Shown piece after piece: positions 26,757 to 35,030 of a stretch of 64,000 nucleotides of DNA (the first letter of the stretch is position 1; every line of letters starts with the position of its first letter). Below the pieces are notes generated by a model. That model was not told the origin of the DNA, made no database searches, and saw only the letters and a list, made by a program, of their open reading frames with translations. The position numbers and the translations under genes are program-made. Origin of the DNA: Anaerolineae bacterium (GTDB taxonomy: Bacteria; Chloroflexota; Anaerolineae; Aggregatilineales; UBA2796); NCBI GenBank assembly GCA_019637615.1, contig JAHBVJ010000008.1:175546-239545 (forward strand). The letters are read 5' to 3'.

Positions 26757-27599
26757 GTGCCTACGCCGTGCGAATTCAATCTAGGCGACTCGCGCATCGA
26801 TCCCAGAGGTGTACCTCAAGTGTTCGTACCGGCGGGATCGTTCTTGATGGGCAGCACCGAGCAGCAGGTCAACGCTGCCTTTGCCGAAGCACAGCTTTAC
26901 TATCCTGACGCTCAATTGATCTGGTTCTCGCGCGAACTGCCCAAGCACGAGGTGCGCATCACGCGCGGCTTCTGGCTGGATCAATTCCACGTCACCAACG
27001 CCTATTATCAAGCCTTCATCGATGACGGCGGCTATCGCGATGATCAATGGTGGACGCCCGCAGGGTTGAAGTGGCGGCATGCGAACAACATCAAAGCGCC
27101 GCAGGATTACCAGAATTTCACCGAAGACCCCAAGCAGCCCCGCGTCGGGATCAACTGGCACGAGGCCGAAGCCTACGCCAATTGGCGCGGCGGACGCTTG
27201 CCCAGCGAAGCCGAATGGGAATACGCGGCACGCGGGGAAGACTCGCGGCTGTTTCCGTGGGGCGATGACTATGATCAACAGCGCCTGAATGCGCATCGGC
27301 TGCTTGGAAAAACCACGCCCGTCGATGCTTATCCTGATGGCAAAAGTTGGTGCGGCGCGTTCGACATGGCGGGCAATATGTGGTCATGGTGCGCCGATTG
27401 GTCTGTCGCGGATTTTTACGCGCAGTGTGTAAGGCATAACCTTGTGGATGATCCGGTCTGCACTGTCCCTGCCGAACAGCGCGTCCTGCGGGGCGGCGCA
27501 TGGTCATACACGCCTGTCACTTGCCGCTCTACCTTCCGCTACGAGAACTACAACAATCGCAGTAATGCGTGGGGCTGCCGCATCGTCACGGCTAGCTAA
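26757..27599 (+). CDS. FGE-sulfatase-fold (SUMF1) domain protein without TIR
   Basis: About 280 residues forming a single FGE-sulfatase/SUMF1 domain (a C-type-lectin-like fold). Motifs: GVPQVFVPAGSFLMGST, RGFWLDQFHVTNAYYQAF, GGRLPSEAEWEYAARGE, FDMAGNMWSWCADW and RVLRGGAWSYTP at the C-terminal end. Genuine formylglycine-generating enzymes have a pair of active-site cysteines in the last region; here there is only TCRST, so oxidase activity is unlikely. The domain more probably serves in binding. GTG 26757 (after AGAGGTCA) is preferred; TTG 26688 is possible but sits only a few bases after the predicted transcription start. It is closely similar to the C-terminal half of the next gene. Confidence 0.85.
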   Translation: MPTPCEFNLGDSRIDPRGVPQVFVPAGSFLMGSTEQQVNAAFAEAQLYYPDAQLIWFSRELPKHEVRITRGFWLDQFHVTNAYYQAFIDDGGYRDDQWWTPAGLKWRHANNIKAPQDYQNFTEDPKQPRVGINWHEAEAYANWRGGRLPSEAEWEYAARGEDSRLFPWGDDYDQQRLNAHRLLGKTTPVDAYPDGKSWCGAFDMAGNMWSWCADWSVADFYAQCVRHNLVDDPVCTVPAEQRVLRGGAWSYTPVTCRSTFRYENYNNRSNAWGCRIVTAS

Positions 27600-27610
27600 C
27601 GCCAAGTTCT

Positions 27611-27639
27611 TTGCACTCAGTATGTATCTCTGGCATAAT
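27611..27639 (+). promoter_or_regulatory. Extended -10 promoter of the TIR-FGE gene
   Basis: TTGCAC (27611-27616), a 17-bp spacer ending in CTCTGG, and CATAAT (27634-27639). It matches the promoter of the upstream paralogue, so the promoter was duplicated with the gene. Confidence 0.7.
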
Positions 27640-27683
27640 CACGTTTAGTTACTCACTTACTAGCATATCCACCACACGGAATT

Positions 27684-29405
27684 ATGACCGTTCCTCAATT
27701 GCGTTTGTTTGTCAACTATCGCCGCGCCGATGATCGCGAATTCGCGGAAACATTACGACTTCAGTTCATGAATCGTTATGGTCGCGAGAATGTGTTTATG
27801 GATTTCGATAGCTTGCCCAACTTCACCAATTTTGAGGAATTTATCAAGCGGAAAGTACGTGAATGTGACGCCCTAGTCATGATGATTGGAGCGAAGTGGA
27901 CGGATTTGCTGCGTGAAAAAGCAGCCAAGGGTGATCCCGATTACGTCCTAATCGAGCTGGAAGAAGCCCTTAAACACCACAAACTCATCGCTCCCATCCG
28001 TCTGCGAGACGCTTCTATGCCCGATCCCGCTGATATTCCTGACTGGCTACATCCAATCTCCAAGCTGAACGCGCCCGATATTAGCCCCGGACGCCATCTC
28101 ATCGACGATGTTACGCACATCATCACCGACCTCGAAGCCGAACTTGTGCGGCGAGGATCAACCCGCGAAGTCGCCAACCCTGAATCTCAAACGCAGATTC
28201 AGTCGTCTCCATTCCAACCACTTACCATCCAAGAGATGCAGTCTAAGATCAGGACGGCTGAGGTTGCCAAGAATTGGCCCGAAGCGCTGATCTGGATCGA
28301 TCAATTACGCCAGTCAGGACATCCCATTCCGCCATATTATGCGGTAGAACTTGATAGGCGCGAACAAACATTTCGGCAACGCTTGCATGAGGAAGAAGAT
28401 CGCCGCCGTCGCCGTGAAGTAGCCGATTATGAATTCATCTTTATTCGCGACATGCTGGAATGGGGCGCATCTAAAAACACGATCATCGCAGCAGTACATG
28501 GAATTTGGGAGATCGATCAGGGCTACATTCCCGACGATCTCGCGCCGCACTTGCGACCACTTCTATCACCTGTTATCCAAGTCATCACTCCGTCTGCGCG
28601 ATACATTCCTATCCTCAAACCGGGGCACATCCGCACCGACGCCAAAGGCGTACCTCAGGTGTACGTTCCTGCCGGACGCTTCCTCATGGGCAGCGATCCG
28701 GACCGCGACCAGTCTGCGCAAGCTGATGAACAACCTCAGCACGAAGCGCATATTACACAGGGCTTTTGGCTAGATCAGTTTCCTGTTACCAATGCCCATT
28801 TCCAAGTTTTCATTGATGACGGCGGCTATCGCGCAAATGACTGGTGGTCACCGAAAGGACTACAATGGAAACATACTAACAACATAACTACTCCTCAAGA
28901 TTTTAAAAATTTTATCGAAGATCCGAAGCAACCCCGTGTCGGTCTCAATTGGTATGAAGCGGAAGCCTATGCCAACTGGCGCGGTGGACGTCTGCCTACT
29001 GAAGCTGAATGGGAATATGCCGCACGCGGTGTAAAATCCTTCATTTATCCGTGGGGAGATAACTATGATCCTAAACGCCTGAACGCCGAGACCCGCATCG
29101 GCAGAACCACCCCAGTTGATGCCTATCCCAACGGCGCAAGTTGGTGTGGCGCATTCGATCTTTCGGGCAACATCTGGGAATGGTGCGCTGATTGGTACTC
29201 AGCGGATTTCTATATTCAATGCGTGAATAATAAACTAATAGATAATCCAGTCTACGCAAGGGCTTCCAACGGTAGAGTTCTGCGGGGTGGTTCGTGGCGT
29301 TACGCTTCTAACGACTGCCGCGCCGCCCACCGCCACGCCGACCTTATTGGTCGTAGCAACGGTAGGGGGTGTCGCGTGATCGTTGCGACTGTCCCCTTTG
29401 TTTAG
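27684..29405 (+). CDS. TIR domain - FGE-fold fusion, candidate DGR variable protein
   Basis: A 573-residue soluble protein in three parts. Residues 1-150 form a TIR domain (RLFVNYRRADDREFAETLRL, VFMDFDSLPN, CDALVMMIGAKW, YVLIELEEALKH, with a Glu where TIR NADases have their catalytic residue). Residues 190-315 are a charged helical linker. From about residue 320 an FGE-sulfatase domain follows (GVPQVYVPAGRFLMGSD, GFWLDQFPVTNAHFQVF, GGRLPTEAEWEYAARG, WEWCADWYSADFY). It ends in LRGGSWRYASNDCRAAHRHA and GRGCRVIV, where 22 successive codons after the Trp are all NNY. This matches the variable-region end of diversity-generating retroelement targets. No reverse transcriptase lies in the window. Confidence 0.88.
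   Translation: MTVPQLRLFVNYRRADDREFAETLRLQFMNRYGRENVFMDFDSLPNFTNFEEFIKRKVRECDALVMMIGAKWTDLLREKAAKGDPDYVLIELEEALKHHKLIAPIRLRDASMPDPADIPDWLHPISKLNAPDISPGRHLIDDVTHIITDLEAELVRRGSTREVANPESQTQIQSSPFQPLTIQEMQSKIRTAEVAKNWPEALIWIDQLRQSGHPIPPYYAVELDRREQTFRQRLHEEEDRRRRREVADYEFIFIRDMLEWGASKNTIIAAVHGIWEIDQGYIPDDLAPHLRPLLSPVIQVITPSARYIPILKPGHIRTDAKGVPQVYVPAGRFLMGSDPDRDQSAQADEQPQHEAHITQGFWLDQFPVTNAHFQVFIDDGGYRANDWWSPKGLQWKHTNNITTPQDFKNFIEDPKQPRVGLNWYEAEAYANWRGGRLPTEAEWEYAARGVKSFIYPWGDNYDPKRLNAETRIGRTTPVDAYPNGASWCGAFDLSGNIWEWCADWYSADFYIQCVNNKLIDNPVYARASNGRVLRGGSWRYASNDCRAAHRHADLIGRSNGRGCRVIVATVPFV
29280..29378 (+). other. Putative variable region (VR) of a diversity-generating retroelement target
   Basis: This is the C-terminal coding stretch LRGGSW...GRGCRV. 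From 29298 to 29363 every one of 22 codons ends in C or T. That is what adenine-directed mutagenesis of AAY codons leaves behind, and the flanking LRGGSW and GCRV match the framework of known FGE-type variable regions. No template repeat was found within the window, so a template and reverse transcriptase elsewhere in the genome would be required. Confidence 0.5.
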
Positions 29406-29764
29406 CGCTATTATTTTGATTTCTAAGTGCTGACGCGCCCTAATCGATCTTTGAAAATTGCCTCATTGACAGATCGCGCGCCTAGCTTATCAATCGTCTG
29501 ACTATTTCGCATCCCTACAAAACCAAAACATATACACTTCGAACGCCCTTCCATTTCATACGCAATATTAACAATTTGTTCCTTGACAATCCGAAAATCC
29601 GTCCTATAATGATGATTGTGGTTTACTCCAACCACAATTTAGGCTGCTTACCTACTTAAGTCAGCCCATCATATCGTTATCGTCCATCCTAATTACGCTT
29701 TTTCGTCCTAACAGCTTTAACCGCTTTCCATTTGTGCTCATGACAAGGCACGTACAGGGTTTTG

Positions 29765-29795
29765 ACTCAGCACTAAGGACTCAGCACTCAGCACT
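29765..29795 (-). repeat. Heptamer repeat, AGTGCTN type, copy 2
   Basis: Read on the minus strand: AGTGCTG, AGTGCTG, AGTCCTT, AGTGCTG, then AGT. The spacing of the variant unit AGTCCTT (third) is the same as in the copy at 48-78. Confidence 0.75.
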
Positions 29796-29815
29796 TTCTC
29801 TGTCACCTTGTTTTT

Positions 29816-29930
29816 CCCTGTTAACCCTGTTATTAGCCCTGTTCTTTTCGGTTCAGAATAGCTCATTAAGCAAAGAAAGTTGTGTGGCCTGAAATTTCCC
29901 TGTTTAACAGGGTTAACAGGGCTTCAGGCC
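29816..29930. repeat. Perfect 16-bp inverted repeat with nested hairpin
   Basis: CCCTGTTAACCCTGTT (29816-29831) recurs as its exact reverse complement at 29906-29921. The right arm is itself nested in a hairpin: GGCCTGAA (29886-29893) pairs with TTCAGGCC (29923-29930), and CCCTGTT (29898-29904) with AACAGGG (29906-29912). It could be a small non-autonomous element or a structured RNA. Confidence 0.65.
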
Positions 29931-30046
29931 AACTATCAGAGCAAGGTATTTCAGTCGATGCCAACTTCGATGACAGTTTCTCCATCAATCGATCATTTCC
30001 CCCCAAGAAGCCACCCGTCGCATCTACTGAGCACGCGTCTTTCTTT

Positions 30047-30077
30047 ACTAAGGACTAAGCACTCAGCACTAAGGACT
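30047..30077 (-). repeat. Heptamer repeat, AGTGCTN type, copy 3
   Basis: Read on the minus strand: AGTCCTT, AGTGCTG, AGTGCTT, AGTCCTT, then AGT. It has the same period and orientation as copy 2 and flanks the other side of the CCCTGTT inverted repeat. Confidence 0.75.
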
Positions 30078-30149
30078 TTTCTTAGCACTCTTCCCCGGAT
30101 GATCCCGCGCTCACCAGCCAACGGGATCAAATCAGGTATTATTTCACCG

Positions 30150-30869
30150 CTACTTGGCGGGTTGGGGCTGCTCGGTCAGGTAGTAGTGGCGGATCGGGCG
30201 CAGCTCGGTGTCCAGCTCGTACACCAGCGGCGCGCCCGTCGGGAGTTCCAGCTTCACGATGGCGTCATCGCTCATCGTGTCGAGGTACTTGATCAGCCCA
30301 CGCAGACTATTCCCGTGCGCGGCGATGATCACGCGCTGCCCCGACTTCACCACCGGCGCGATGGTCTCGTGCCAGTACGGGAGGATGCGCTCTACCGTGT
30401 CCTTCAGGCACTCGGTCAGCGGCAGTTGGCTCGGCGTCAGCCCCTTATAGCGCGGATCGCTGCCCGGATACCTCGGATCGGCGGGTTCCAGCGCGGGCGG
30501 ACGTACGTCGTAGCTGCGTCGCCAGATATGCACCTGCTCGTCCCCGAATTTCTCTGCCGTCTCGGCCTTGTTCAGCCCTTGCAGCGCGCCGTAATGCCGT
30601 TCATTCAACTGCCACGCGTGAAACGTCGGTATCCACAGCACATCCAGCGCCGTCTGAATGATGTGCAGCGTACGGATCGCCCGCTTGAGTACCGAGGTAT
30701 ACGCGATGTCAAACGTTAACCCGTGCTGTTGCAGCAAGCGTCCCGCGCGGGCGGCCTCCGCTTCGCCGTTCGCGCTCAGATCGACATCCGTCCAACCTGT
30801 GAAGCGGTTCTCCTTATTCCATTCGCTTTCGCCGTGCCGCACGAGCACCAGCTTGATTACATCCGCCAT
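30150..30869 (-). CDS. gpmA: 2,3-bisphosphoglycerate-dependent phosphoglycerate mutase
   Basis: A 239-residue glycolytic enzyme interconverting 3- and 2-phosphoglycerate. The phosphorylated His lies in [20 protein letters not shown] (about residue 12), followed by [27 protein letters not shown] and the second catalytic His in [17 protein letters not shown]. Length and motifs are those of the dPGM type. AAAGG precedes the ATG. It is transcribed leftward into the repeat-rich spacer; the lipid-kinase gene upstream is on the same strand, 85 bp away. Confidence 0.95.
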   Translation of the reverse strand: MADVIKLVLVRHGESEWNKENRFTGWTDVDLSANGEAEAARAGRLLQQHGLTFDIAYTSVLKRAIRTLHIIQTALDVLWIPTFHAWQLNERHYGALQGLNKAETAEKFGDEQVHIWRRSYDVRPPALEPADPRYPGSDPRYKGLTPSQLPLTECLKDTVERILPYWHETIAPVVKSGQRVIIAAHGNSLRGLIKYLDTMSDDAIVKLELPTGAPLVYELDTELRPIRHYYLTEQPQPAK

Positions 30870-30954
30870 GATGGAGCCTTTCTATGCTATCGATGGCAAC
30901 ATGATGAAAATTATAGCAGTGCCCACCAGTAACAGACTGCCCATCGGCGGCCTA

Positions 30955-31911
30955 TCATGGCTTTCCGACACGCACGGGCAGATCATCCAGATAGACCGAT
31001 GGGCGCACCACGTTCAACGCAGCGGACAGCACCTCCACGCTCAGATGTCTCACTTGCGACTCTGGCAGCGGCAGCATTTCGCCGTCGATGTGGACGGAGA
31101 TCGGGCGCTTGGAGTCGATCTCGATGTAGCGGGCGCGGTACATGTCCAGCGCGCTCAACCGGAACTTGCGGCGGAGGCGTGCTACGATCATCACCCACGC
31201 CAGTGCGGGCATCGACACCTCCTTGATGACCGACACATCGAACCAACTGTCATCGATCTGGGCATCTGGCGTCAACCGCACGCCACCGCCCACACTGGCG
31301 CTGTTGCCGATTGCCAGTGCCAGCATCCGCCGCTGCTGGACGGGTTGATCATCCAGATGCAGCGTGATGCGCGAGGTACGACGGTACGTGAACAGCGTCA
31401 TCACGACGGCAGGCAGCAGCGCCAGCAGCCGCCCGAATCGCTTCGACGCTTGCTGATACTGCGTGTGTGCCCAGCTATTCAAGCCCGCGCTGATGCTCAG
31501 ACAGCAGTAACGCGTGATGCCATCCGCCTGCACACGCCCGATGTCCAGCGGCTGCGTCAGCCCGTCAGCGGTCAGGTTGGCGTCGGCATCAACCAGCGCC
31601 ATGAAGAAATCGTTCAGCGTGCCCCACGGCAGCACACCGAGGATCGGGCGTTGCGCCACCGTCGCCGTCATCAGGCCGTTAACTACTTCGCTGATGGTGC
31701 CGTCGCCACCTGCGGCGAAGACGTAGCGAATGCCCTGTTCAGCCGCTTCCCGTGCCAGCTCGATGCCGTGTCCGGGATGGTCAGTGTTGCACCAGACGAT
31801 GCTGCTTACCGACAATGCGGCCTCCAAACGCCTCGTAACGAGGTCGTGTGTGCGGTGCGCCGCGCCGCCGCTATGCGCGAATGGATTGACGATGATCATG
31901 ACTTCAGGCAT
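30955..31911 (-). CDS. Diacylglycerol/lipid kinase family protein
   Basis: A 318-residue kinase of the DAGK-catalytic (YegS/BmrU) family, phosphorylating a lipid hydroxyl with ATP at the membrane surface. It starts VMIIVNPFAHSGGAAHR and has the nucleotide-binding GGDGT signature in YVFAAGGDGTISEVVNGLM, then LPWGTLNDFFMAL and the late RYIEIDSKRPISVHIDGE strand. In the LPxGTxND motif the second residue of the usual GT-x-ND is intact. ATG 31911 is used; a TTG at 31983 would overlap the upstream gene. It is 23 bp downstream of a hypothetical gene, probably one operon. Confidence 0.88.
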   Translation of the reverse strand: MPEVMIIVNPFAHSGGAAHRTHDLVTRRLEAALSVSSIVWCNTDHPGHGIELAREAAEQGIRYVFAAGGDGTISEVVNGLMTATVAQRPILGVLPWGTLNDFFMALVDADANLTADGLTQPLDIGRVQADGITRYCCLSISAGLNSWAHTQYQQASKRFGRLLALLPAVVMTLFTYRRTSRITLHLDDQPVQQRRMLALAIGNSASVGGGVRLTPDAQIDDSWFDVSVIKEVSMPALAWVMIVARLRRKFRLSALDMYRARYIEIDSKRPISVHIDGEMLPLPESQVRHLSVEVLSAALNVVRPSVYLDDLPVRVGKP

Positions 31912-31934
31912 ATTCGATGGCGCGGCGATGTTGC

Positions 31935-32663
31935 TCAACGGCGCTTCCCTCGCAATCCGCTCACCACCGTAGCGATTGCCCAACCGAGCGTATTGGCGAT
32001 GCAGTCGCGGATCGTGTCATCGATGTCCCACATCATGTTGATCTTGGTGATGTCGTTGTTGTTCTTCTTCAGCTCATACACGTGGATGCGGTATTCGCCT
32101 AATTCCCAGATGAACGTCGCGCCGACCAATACGCCGCCCGTCAGCAGCGTTTTATGTTCCGCCGCCCACTTGATCAGCGAATACAGCCGATTATGAGGCT
32201 TGACGATGTTGGCGGCATAATCGAGCGTGTCCAGCGTCAGCGAAACCATCGTGAAGGCTGTCGCGCCGTGCGGGATGGCGTCCAAGCCTAGTCCGGCGAT
32301 GCGGATGTCCGCCATGTCGCCTTTGTAGATGTTGAATTTGGGGTGAGAGACGATGTAGCCGAGCGCCACCGGAGCAACGTAAGCCGCGTAAGCCGGATTA
32401 TCCAGCGTCATCGCGCTTATCGTGTCCGTGATCACCTGCGCATCCGACGTGTTGGCGACCGCACCATTGACCGTCGCCAGCGTTAATCCGCGTCGGTTCT
32501 TCCCGCCGAGCAGGCGCACGACATCGGGCAGCAGCAGCGCGATTGAATCGATGACAAAATGAGGTAGCCACGTCGTCGCCATGCGATATTCGCGACGGTT
32601 TTCCATCGCTGTTTCCGTCAATGCCAGCCACAGCCCATAGCGAACCAGATCAGATACTTTCAC
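31935..32663 (-). CDS. Hypothetical membrane-associated protein
   Basis: A 242-residue protein that I cannot place in a family. GTG 32663 follows GAGGTAACA. Several moderately hydrophobic stretches (HFVIDSIALLLPDVVRLL, AAYVAPVALGYIV, HKTLLTGGVLVGATFIWEL and NTLGWAIATVVSGL) suggest three to five membrane helices. The C-terminal WDIDDTIRDCIANTLGWAIA is reminiscent of small uncharacterised membrane families with a conserved Asp-Asp before the last helix. It is encoded just upstream of the lipid kinase, so a role in lipid or membrane metabolism is possible. Confidence 0.7.
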   Translation of the reverse strand: MKVSDLVRYGLWLALTETAMENRREYRMATTWLPHFVIDSIALLLPDVVRLLGGKNRRGLTLATVNGAVANTSDAQVITDTISAMTLDNPAYAAYVAPVALGYIVSHPKFNIYKGDMADIRIAGLGLDAIPHGATAFTMVSLTLDTLDYAANIVKPHNRLYSLIKWAAEHKTLLTGGVLVGATFIWELGEYRIHVYELKKNNNDITKINMMWDIDDTIRDCIANTLGWAIATVVSGLRGKRR

Positions 32664-32715
32664 TGTTACCTCTTATCAGTTGGCCTTACCAAAGTTGTTG
32701 TGCTATATCCATATC

Positions 32716-33534
32716 ATGCTTAACTTTACGACTCTGACCATGAACTGTTTCGGCGTACCCACCCCCACGACACGGCGGCGGTTACGCATTCTCAGCGATG
32801 CTCTTAATCAGCTCGATGCCGATGTGGTATGCTTGCAGGAGGTACAGGCACATCCTTACCGACGTCTGCTGATTAAAGCCTGTACTGGTTATCCCCATCA
32901 TGCCTACACTCCCTTTGCTCACGCGCCCAAAGGCGGTTTGCTGACGCTTAGTCGTCATCCCATCACAGAGTCGCGGTTTGTGCTGTATCGCACACGCGGC
33001 TTGTGGTACACACCCGCACTCGCTGATTGGATTTTACATAAAGGGGTACTTTTCACCCACTTGCAGATCAATGAGCAGCCGATTGTGCTGATGAATACGC
33101 ATCTAACGGCCAATTACAGCGGCGATTGGTCGCCCAAGAACCGTTTCGCGCAGCAAGAGTGGAGTCAGTTGCAGCAGCTTGCCGAACTGGTCAATCTGCA
33201 ACCCGCCGATCATCTGGTGATGGTGGCGGGAGATTTCAATATTCCGCGCGGAAGTTGGCTATCCGATCAATTTTTGGAGCAAAGCGGACTGATCGATCCG
33301 ATGGCGGGCAACTTGCAGCCCACTTTCCGTTCGTGGACGGGGATGCCGATGCGGTACGCCGCCGCCATCGACTTCAATCTCGTTCGCGTCCCGCCCGCCC
33401 TTAAACTCAATATCGAGAGCGCCTTCCGCTTCGATAACAAGGTTCAGGCACCGACCGGACGCGAACTCTATCTATCGGATCACACGGCGATTGAGGTGCG
33501 GTTGACCTCGCAGCCGGTGGCGGAAGTGAGTTAG
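32716..33534 (+). CDS. Endonuclease/exonuclease/phosphatase family hydrolase
   Basis: A 272-residue EEP-fold metal-dependent phosphodiesterase or phosphatase (fold of DNase I, exonuclease III and sphingomyelinases). Motifs in order: LTMNCFGVP near the start, DVVCLQEVQAHPYRRLL with the metal-binding Glu, LMNTHLTANYSGD, VMVAGDFNIPRGSWL and LYLSDHTAIEVRL with the catalytic His. The single-domain, unlinked form does not reveal whether it cuts nucleic acid, lipid or sugar phosphates. The start at 32716 is the first ATG; no good ribosome site is visible. It converges on the epimerase gene with a 4-bp overlap. Confidence 0.86.
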   Translation: MLNFTTLTMNCFGVPTPTTRRRLRILSDALNQLDADVVCLQEVQAHPYRRLLIKACTGYPHHAYTPFAHAPKGGLLTLSRHPITESRFVLYRTRGLWYTPALADWILHKGVLFTHLQINEQPIVLMNTHLTANYSGDWSPKNRFAQQEWSQLQQLAELVNLQPADHLVMVAGDFNIPRGSWLSDQFLEQSGLIDPMAGNLQPTFRSWTGMPMRYAAAIDFNLVRVPPALKLNIESAFRFDNKVQAPTGRELYLSDHTAIEVRLTSQPVAEVS

Positions 33535-34535
33535 CTCGATTGCTGCTGATGCCACGCGTCCAGCAGTTGCTTTTCGCGCTCTGGCGAGAAAGTGAAGTGG
33601 CGCGGCGCATCAGCGGGTCGGGCGGCATTCCATGCGAGGATGTCACGGATGGTGTCGGCCATCGGGCGGAAGTTCATGCCCGCCTGAACGACCTTGCTCA
33701 CGTTCGGGTTGATGTCCACAGGCAGCCACAGCGGGAGTTCCGCCCACTGCCCGACCTCCTGCGCGATCAGGAAGTCGTCACTGACCCACGTGAACCGCAC
33801 ATCGCTGCCGGACACGGCTTTGCTGATGTTTGCTACTTCGCCAAGCCGGATACCTGCACCAGTGGCGTTGAATGCGCCCGTCAAATGCTGTTCCGTGGTG
33901 TGGATGGTGAAGTCTGCTAGGTCGCGGGCATCGATCAGGCTCATGTAGTGTCCGGGTGCTTCACCGGGCAGCAGCATTTCACCGCCCTGCGCCGCGCGGA
34001 CAGGCCAGTACGTAAAGCGGTCGGTGTGGTCGTCCGGCCCGATGACGAGGCCGGGACGCACGATCAGGTCATGACCGGGCAGCGCGGCGGAGACAGTCTG
34101 TTCGCAGGCCACCTTGAGTGGACCATACGTCCCGCCCGTGATCTCTTCGGAGTTCGGGTCAACGTCTTGAGGCCATTTCGCCAGCGGAAAATCTTCCGTG
34201 AGATTCGGCGCTTCGAACGATTCAAACACCGAGACGGTGGAAATGAAGGTATAGTGCCCGATCTTACCCGCCAGCGCATCGATCATCTCGCGCACCTGAC
34301 GCGGCACGTAGGCATTCACATCGATCACCGCATCCCATTCCCGCCCGCGCAGCGCGCTGAGATCAGTGGCGCTTCCACGCGAGCCGCGATCTCCGGTGAG
34401 GCGTTCGACGTTAAGGAATAGGTCGGCGTTGGTTTTGCCGCGATTGAAAATGGTGACTTCGTGCCCACGGTTGAGGGCGCTCTGCACGATGTAGCGCCCC
34501 ACGAATTGGGTGCCGCCGAGGACGAGTAATTTCAT
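33531..34535 (-). CDS. NAD-dependent epimerase/dehydratase family protein
   Basis: A 334-residue extended SDR. The dinucleotide site is MKLLVLGGTQFVGRYIVQSA (GGTxFxGR type) followed by VTIFNRGKTN. The catalytic Tyr-Lys pair is in GGTYGPLKVACEQ (about residue 137), with ISTVSVFES supplying the Ser/Thr. The GGTQFVGR variant is typical of a plant CSP41/isoflavone-reductase-like subgroup that is widespread in bacteria; the substrate is unknown. Its start codon overlaps the stop of the upstream gene by one base (TGATG), so the two are coupled. Confidence 0.87.
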   Translation of the reverse strand: MKLLVLGGTQFVGRYIVQSALNRGHEVTIFNRGKTNADLFLNVERLTGDRGSRGSATDLSALRGREWDAVIDVNAYVPRQVREMIDALAGKIGHYTFISTVSVFESFEAPNLTEDFPLAKWPQDVDPNSEEITGGTYGPLKVACEQTVSAALPGHDLIVRPGLVIGPDDHTDRFTYWPVRAAQGGEMLLPGEAPGHYMSLIDARDLADFTIHTTEQHLTGAFNATGAGIRLGEVANISKAVSGSDVRFTWVSDDFLIAQEVGQWAELPLWLPVDINPNVSKVVQAGMNFRPMADTIRDILAWNAARPADAPRHFTFSPEREKQLLDAWHQQQSS

Positions 34536-34960
34536 CAGGCGAGTTCCTTCAAGGCTTCTAGTCGTTCGTTGGTTTCTTGGGCAAATTTGGCGAAGGCACG
34601 GCGCGGCTCGGTCACGTTGAGCTTGGGACCAGCTTCCGTATAGAAACGGGCCACTCGCGCTTCCAACGTCAGCGCTAGGTGCAGCGCATCGGCGGCAGTG
34701 TTGGGCGTACTGACAGGCAGTTCGTAATCCTGCACGTTCAGCCCTTCAATTGGCTCCAGCACGATTTCGGTCACGTTCTCCTGCCGGATCGCGATCAGGC
34801 GCTGCTTGCGTTTGCCCGCTTTCTTAGCGTAGTCCGCGAAGGCGTCGGCCTGATCACCTTCGCTGGCAGTCTGCGCTTGCTTGTAGAAGTACTCAAGCGC
34901 TTCCTCCAGTTTGGCGGCAAAGGTCAGGATCGTGCCGAACGAGTTCAGTTCATCGGTCAT
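34535..34960 (-). CDS. Hypothetical ferritin-like helical protein
   Basis: A 141-residue, strongly helical protein. Two repeats of a helix pair are visible, FAAKLEEALEYFYKQAQTAS and LALTLEARVARFYTEAGPKL, each with an E..xxxFY pattern that recalls rubrerythrin/ferritin-like (DUF2383-type) proteins. The expected ExxH iron ligands are not obvious, so metal binding is doubtful. AGGGA precedes the ATG. It is translationally coupled to the epimerase gene. Confidence 0.68.
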   Translation of the reverse strand: MTDELNSFGTILTFAAKLEEALEYFYKQAQTASEGDQADAFADYAKKAGKRKQRLIAIRQENVTEIVLEPIEGLNVQDYELPVSTPNTAADALHLALTLEARVARFYTEAGPKLNVTEPRRAFAKFAQETNERLEALKELA

Positions 34961-34986
34961 AGTATGTCCCTATCTGTGTCGTAAGC

Positions 34987-35009
34987 AGGGCAGGCGCTAC
35001 GCCTGCCCT
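34987..35009 (-). terminator. Hairpin after the mmsA gene
   Basis: AGGGCAGGCG (34987-34996) and CGCCTGCCCT (35000-35009) form a perfect 10-bp stem with a 3-nt loop, 21 bp past the stop codon of the dehydrogenase. No T-run follows, so this may be a terminator or an mRNA end-stabilising hairpin. Confidence 0.6.
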
Positions 35010-35030
35010 ATATGGCGCTGAGGTTAGCGT

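Larger units (their letters stand above)
29406..30149. other. Repeat-rich intergenic region
   Basis: A 744-bp stretch without a convincing gene. It holds two heptamer repeat blocks (29765-29795 and 30047-30077, both in the same orientation) and, between them, a structure built from CCCTGTT/AACAGGG repeats (29816-29930). A 70-codon open frame on the minus strand (29423-29635) has no recognisable motif and I do not consider it a gene. Confidence 0.6.

Noticed and set aside
26757..27599. True formylglycine-generating enzyme
   Set aside because: The last conserved region has a single Cys (TCRST), not the Cys pair required for oxidase activity, and no sulfatase gene is nearby.
29423..29635. 70-codon minus-strand frame in the repeat-rich spacer
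   Set aside because: No family motif, no good ribosome site, and it lies in an AT-rich noncoding stretch.
29406..29880. Template repeat or reverse transcriptase directly downstream of the TIR-FGE gene
   Set aside because: I compared the downstream bases by eye with the variable region and found no near-copy, and no reverse-transcriptase reading frame exists in the window.
30658..32196. Long plus-strand open frame (512 codons) over gpmA and the lipid kinase
   Set aside because: It is antisense to two well-supported genes with complete motifs, and its own translation is rich in Arg/His/Gln/Pro with no domain, typical of a shadow frame.
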